From NCBI GenBank assembly GCA_900759565.1, contig CAAEVV010000047.1:1-6481 (forward strand): a DNA stretch of 6,481 nucleotides, in the 5' to 3' direction. Position numbers and translations under genes: made by a program. This stretch comes from an uncultured Collinsella sp. (lineage in GTDB: Bacteria > Actinomycetota > Coriobacteriia > Coriobacteriales > Coriobacteriaceae). How positions within the stretch are numbered: position 1 is the stretch's first letter; every line of letters starts with the position of its first letter. The notes below the pieces were generated by a model. The model was not told where the DNA came from, did not search any database, and saw only the letters and a list, made by a program, of their open reading frames with translations. This document shows, in pieces, positions 5,402 to 6,481 of this stretch.

Positions 5402-6292
5402 CTACTGAAGCGCCTGTGCGCCCAGGGCCAGGCAGCCCATAATGCCCTGCTTGCCCTCGAGGCTGTTGTTGACGATGTAGTTATCGATGTCGTTGACCTC
5501 GGGCGTGACGATATAGCCGTTGAGCATTTCGGCACACTTTTTGCGGGCGAGCGGCACGATGGGGGTGTGATCGGCAACGCCACCGCCGATGATGATCTTC
5601 TGCGGGGCATAGCACAGCGTGTAGGTCATGAGCGCCTGCGCCAGATAGCCTGCGAGCAGGTCCATGGCCTCCGGGTCGTCGGCCATGTCTCCGGCGCTCT
5701 TGCCGTCCCAGCGCTTTTTAACGCCGGGACCGGCGATGAGGCCCTCGAGGCAGTTGTCGTGGAAGGGGCAGGCGCTATGCTCGCCAATGGTGTCGCGAGG
5801 GTCGCGCGTGACCAGGATGTGGCCGGCCTCGGGATGCATCATGCCATGCACGAGCTGACCGCCCGAGAACACACCGGCACCCACACCGGTGCCGATGGTC
5901 AGGTACACCACGTCGGTGAGGCCCTGAGCGCAACCAAAGGTGACCTCGCCCAAGCAGGCGACGTTGACGTCGGTATCGTAGCCGCAGGGGACCTTGAGCT
6001 CGTTTTGGATGGTGCCCAGTAGGTCAAAGTAACGCCATGCCGTTTTGGGCGTCTCCAAGATCTTGCCGTACTGGGGCGAGGCAGGGTTGACCGCGGTGGG
6101 GCCAAAGGCGCCGATGCCCAGGGCGGCGATGCCCTTGTCTGCAAACCATGCGTTGACGGCCTCGACGGTTTCCTGCGGGGTCGTGGTCGCGATCTGCTCG
6201 CGCTCCAGGACCGTACCGTCCGCATAGCCCGTGGCGCAGACCATCTTGGTGCCGCCGGCCTCGAGTGCTCCGATAAGCTGCTGCTCTGCCAT
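5402..6292 (-). CDS. ROK-family sugar kinase, probable fructokinase
   Basis: This 296-residue cytoplasmic kinase would phosphorylate a hexose with ATP, most likely fructose to fructose 6-phosphate. It opens with the phosphate-binding loop GALEAGGTK (8-16). GYDTDVN (104-110) holds the probable catalytic base D108. TIGTGVGAG (132-140) is the second ATP-binding element. HPEAGH (153-158) gives E155 and H158, the sugar-binding ExGH motif. The zinc site is CPFHDNCLEG (175-184), so the likely ligands are H158, C175, H178 and C181. This CPFHxxCxEG form, rather than the CxCGxxGCxE of repressors and glucokinases, is typical of the fructokinase/GmuE-like subgroup. There is no N-terminal winged helix, so it is an enzyme, not a ROK repressor. 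The ATG has a good Shine-Dalgarno (AGAGAGG, 6 nt away). It is monocistronic in this window. Mannose or another hexose as substrate cannot be excluded. Confidence 0.93.
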   Translation of the reverse strand: MAEQQLIGALEAGGTKMVCATGYADGTVLEREQIATTTPQETVEAVNAWFADKGIAALGIGAFGPTAVNPASPQYGKILETPKTAWRYFDLLGTIQNELKVPCGYDTDVNVACLGEVTFGCAQGLTDVVYLTIGTGVGAGVFSGGQLVHGMMHPEAGHILVTRDPRDTIGEHSACPFHDNCLEGLIAGPGVKKRWDGKSAGDMADDPEAMDLLAGYLAQALMTYTLCYAPQKIIIGGGVADHTPIVPLARKKCAEMLNGYIVTPEVNDIDNYIVNNSLEGKQGIMGCLALGAQALQ

Positions 6293-6330
6293 AGTATTCC
6301 TCTCTCTGGGACGAGTTGCTCCGTGACTAA

Positions 6331-6358
6331 AGTATAGAGCTCTAAACCATTTAAGAAA
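6331..6358 (-). promoter_or_regulatory. Probable promoter of the ROK kinase
   Basis: On the minus strand TATACT (6331-6336) is a strong -10 hexamer. A poor -35 (TTTCTT, 6353-6358) lies 16 bp upstream of it. The start would be near 6324, giving a leader of about 31 nt. A 10-bp palindrome TAGAGCTCTA (6335-6344) overlaps the -10 and the spacer. Confidence 0.45.
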
Positions 6359-6367
6359 GCGCTATAA
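6354..6367. promoter_or_regulatory. LacI-family or cre-like operator candidate
   Basis: AGAAAGCGCTATAA matches the idealised palindrome TGAAAGCGCTTTCA at 11 of 14 positions and has the central CG typical of LacI/CcpA-family operators. It overlaps the weak -35 of the kinase promoter, a suitable place for repression. No regulator gene is present in the window, so the assignment is tentative. Confidence 0.3.
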
Positions 6368-6380
6368 AAAGAAGCCCTGC
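6366..6380 (-). other. Right half of an intrinsic-terminator-like sequence near the second IS end
   Basis: Read on the minus strand, GCAGGGCTTC (6371-6380) is followed by five T residues (6366-6370), resembling the 3' arm and U-tract of a terminator. No matching 5' arm is present between it and the IS end at 6391. It mirrors the arrangement at 97-112. Confidence 0.28.
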
Positions 6381-6390
6381 AACGCGGCGG

Positions 6391-6481
6391 TGAACTGCGT
6401 CCCAAATCTTGGACGCCCTAAATAGCGACTAGGCCGCGAGGGCCTGATTCCGGAACTCCTCCGGGGTCAGGCCCTTCAATC
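6391..6481 (-). mobile_element. Downstream end of an IS3-family insertion sequence (partial)
   Basis: The plus-strand sequence TGAACTGCGTCCCAAATC at 6391, continuing to 6415, is a terminal inverted repeat of the IS3/IS150 type. It matches the one at 69-93 at 21 of 25 positions. The OrfB reading frame ends 13 bp inside it. The element runs out of the window to the right. GCGTCC/GGACGC within the repeat can form a short hairpin that may act on transcripts leaving orfB. Confidence 0.8.
6429..6481 (-). CDS. IS3-family transposase OrfB, C-terminal fragment
   Basis: The minus-strand frame ends LKGLTPEEFRNQALAA followed by a TAG stop (6429-6431). The ending with a Leu-Thr-Pro-x-(E/Q)-(F/Y)-R motif is characteristic of the C-terminus of the DDE integrase-type OrfB of IS3-family elements. 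Only 16 residues are visible; the catalytic domain is outside the window. Whether the full gene is intact cannot be judged. Confidence 0.8.
   Translation of the reverse strand, partial: LKGLTPEEFRNQALAA

Noticed and set aside
5294..6022. Plus-strand frame of 242 codons opposite the ROK kinase
   Set aside because: It starts inside the terminator loop and runs antisense to a clearly recognised kinase with all its motifs.

Overview
The window is about 60% G+C. It carries a Rho factor with a very long Ala/Pro/Glu/Lys/Arg-rich N-terminal extension, which is typical of Actinomycetota. The protein style and the intergenic sequence look most like Coriobacteriia, with Collinsella or a relative as my best guess. 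That assignment comes from pattern recognition, not from a search.

Layout from left to right. Positions 1-93 are the upstream end of an IS3-family insertion sequence: a terminal inverted repeat at 69-93 and the first codons of its orfA on the minus strand. Positions 94-390 have no convincing gene. They hold a half-terminator-like sequence next to the IS end and a 150-bp element bounded by 27-bp inverted repeats (157-183 and 280-306). A sigma70-type promoter (391-418) and a leader of about 138 nt precede rho (563-3118), which ends in a clear intrinsic terminator (3156-3189). A second promoter (3265-3293) drives an apparent two-gene plus-strand operon: an unrecognised 466-residue protein with an N-terminal membrane hairpin and a long acidic cytoplasmic region (3430-4830), then a VanZ-family membrane protein (4838-5287). 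This operon converges on a minus-strand ROK-family sugar kinase, probably a fructokinase (5402-6292). The two units share a perfect 18-bp bidirectional terminator (5273-5319). The kinase has its own promoter and a LacI-type operator-like sequence. Beyond it, 6391-6481 is the downstream end of another IS3-family element, with the C-terminus of its OrfB transposase.

The genes do not form one pathway: a core transcription terminator, a membrane protein pair of unknown role, and a carbohydrate kinase. Both flanking IS ends have the same orientation and closely similar terminal repeats (21 of 25 identical), so the chromosomal segment lies between two related IS copies. I saw no defence, CRISPR or tRNA/rRNA content. 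The most interesting signals are the modified RNA-binding site and patterned basic extension of Rho, the repeated acidic motif in the unrecognised membrane protein, and the structured non-coding sequence around the left IS end.
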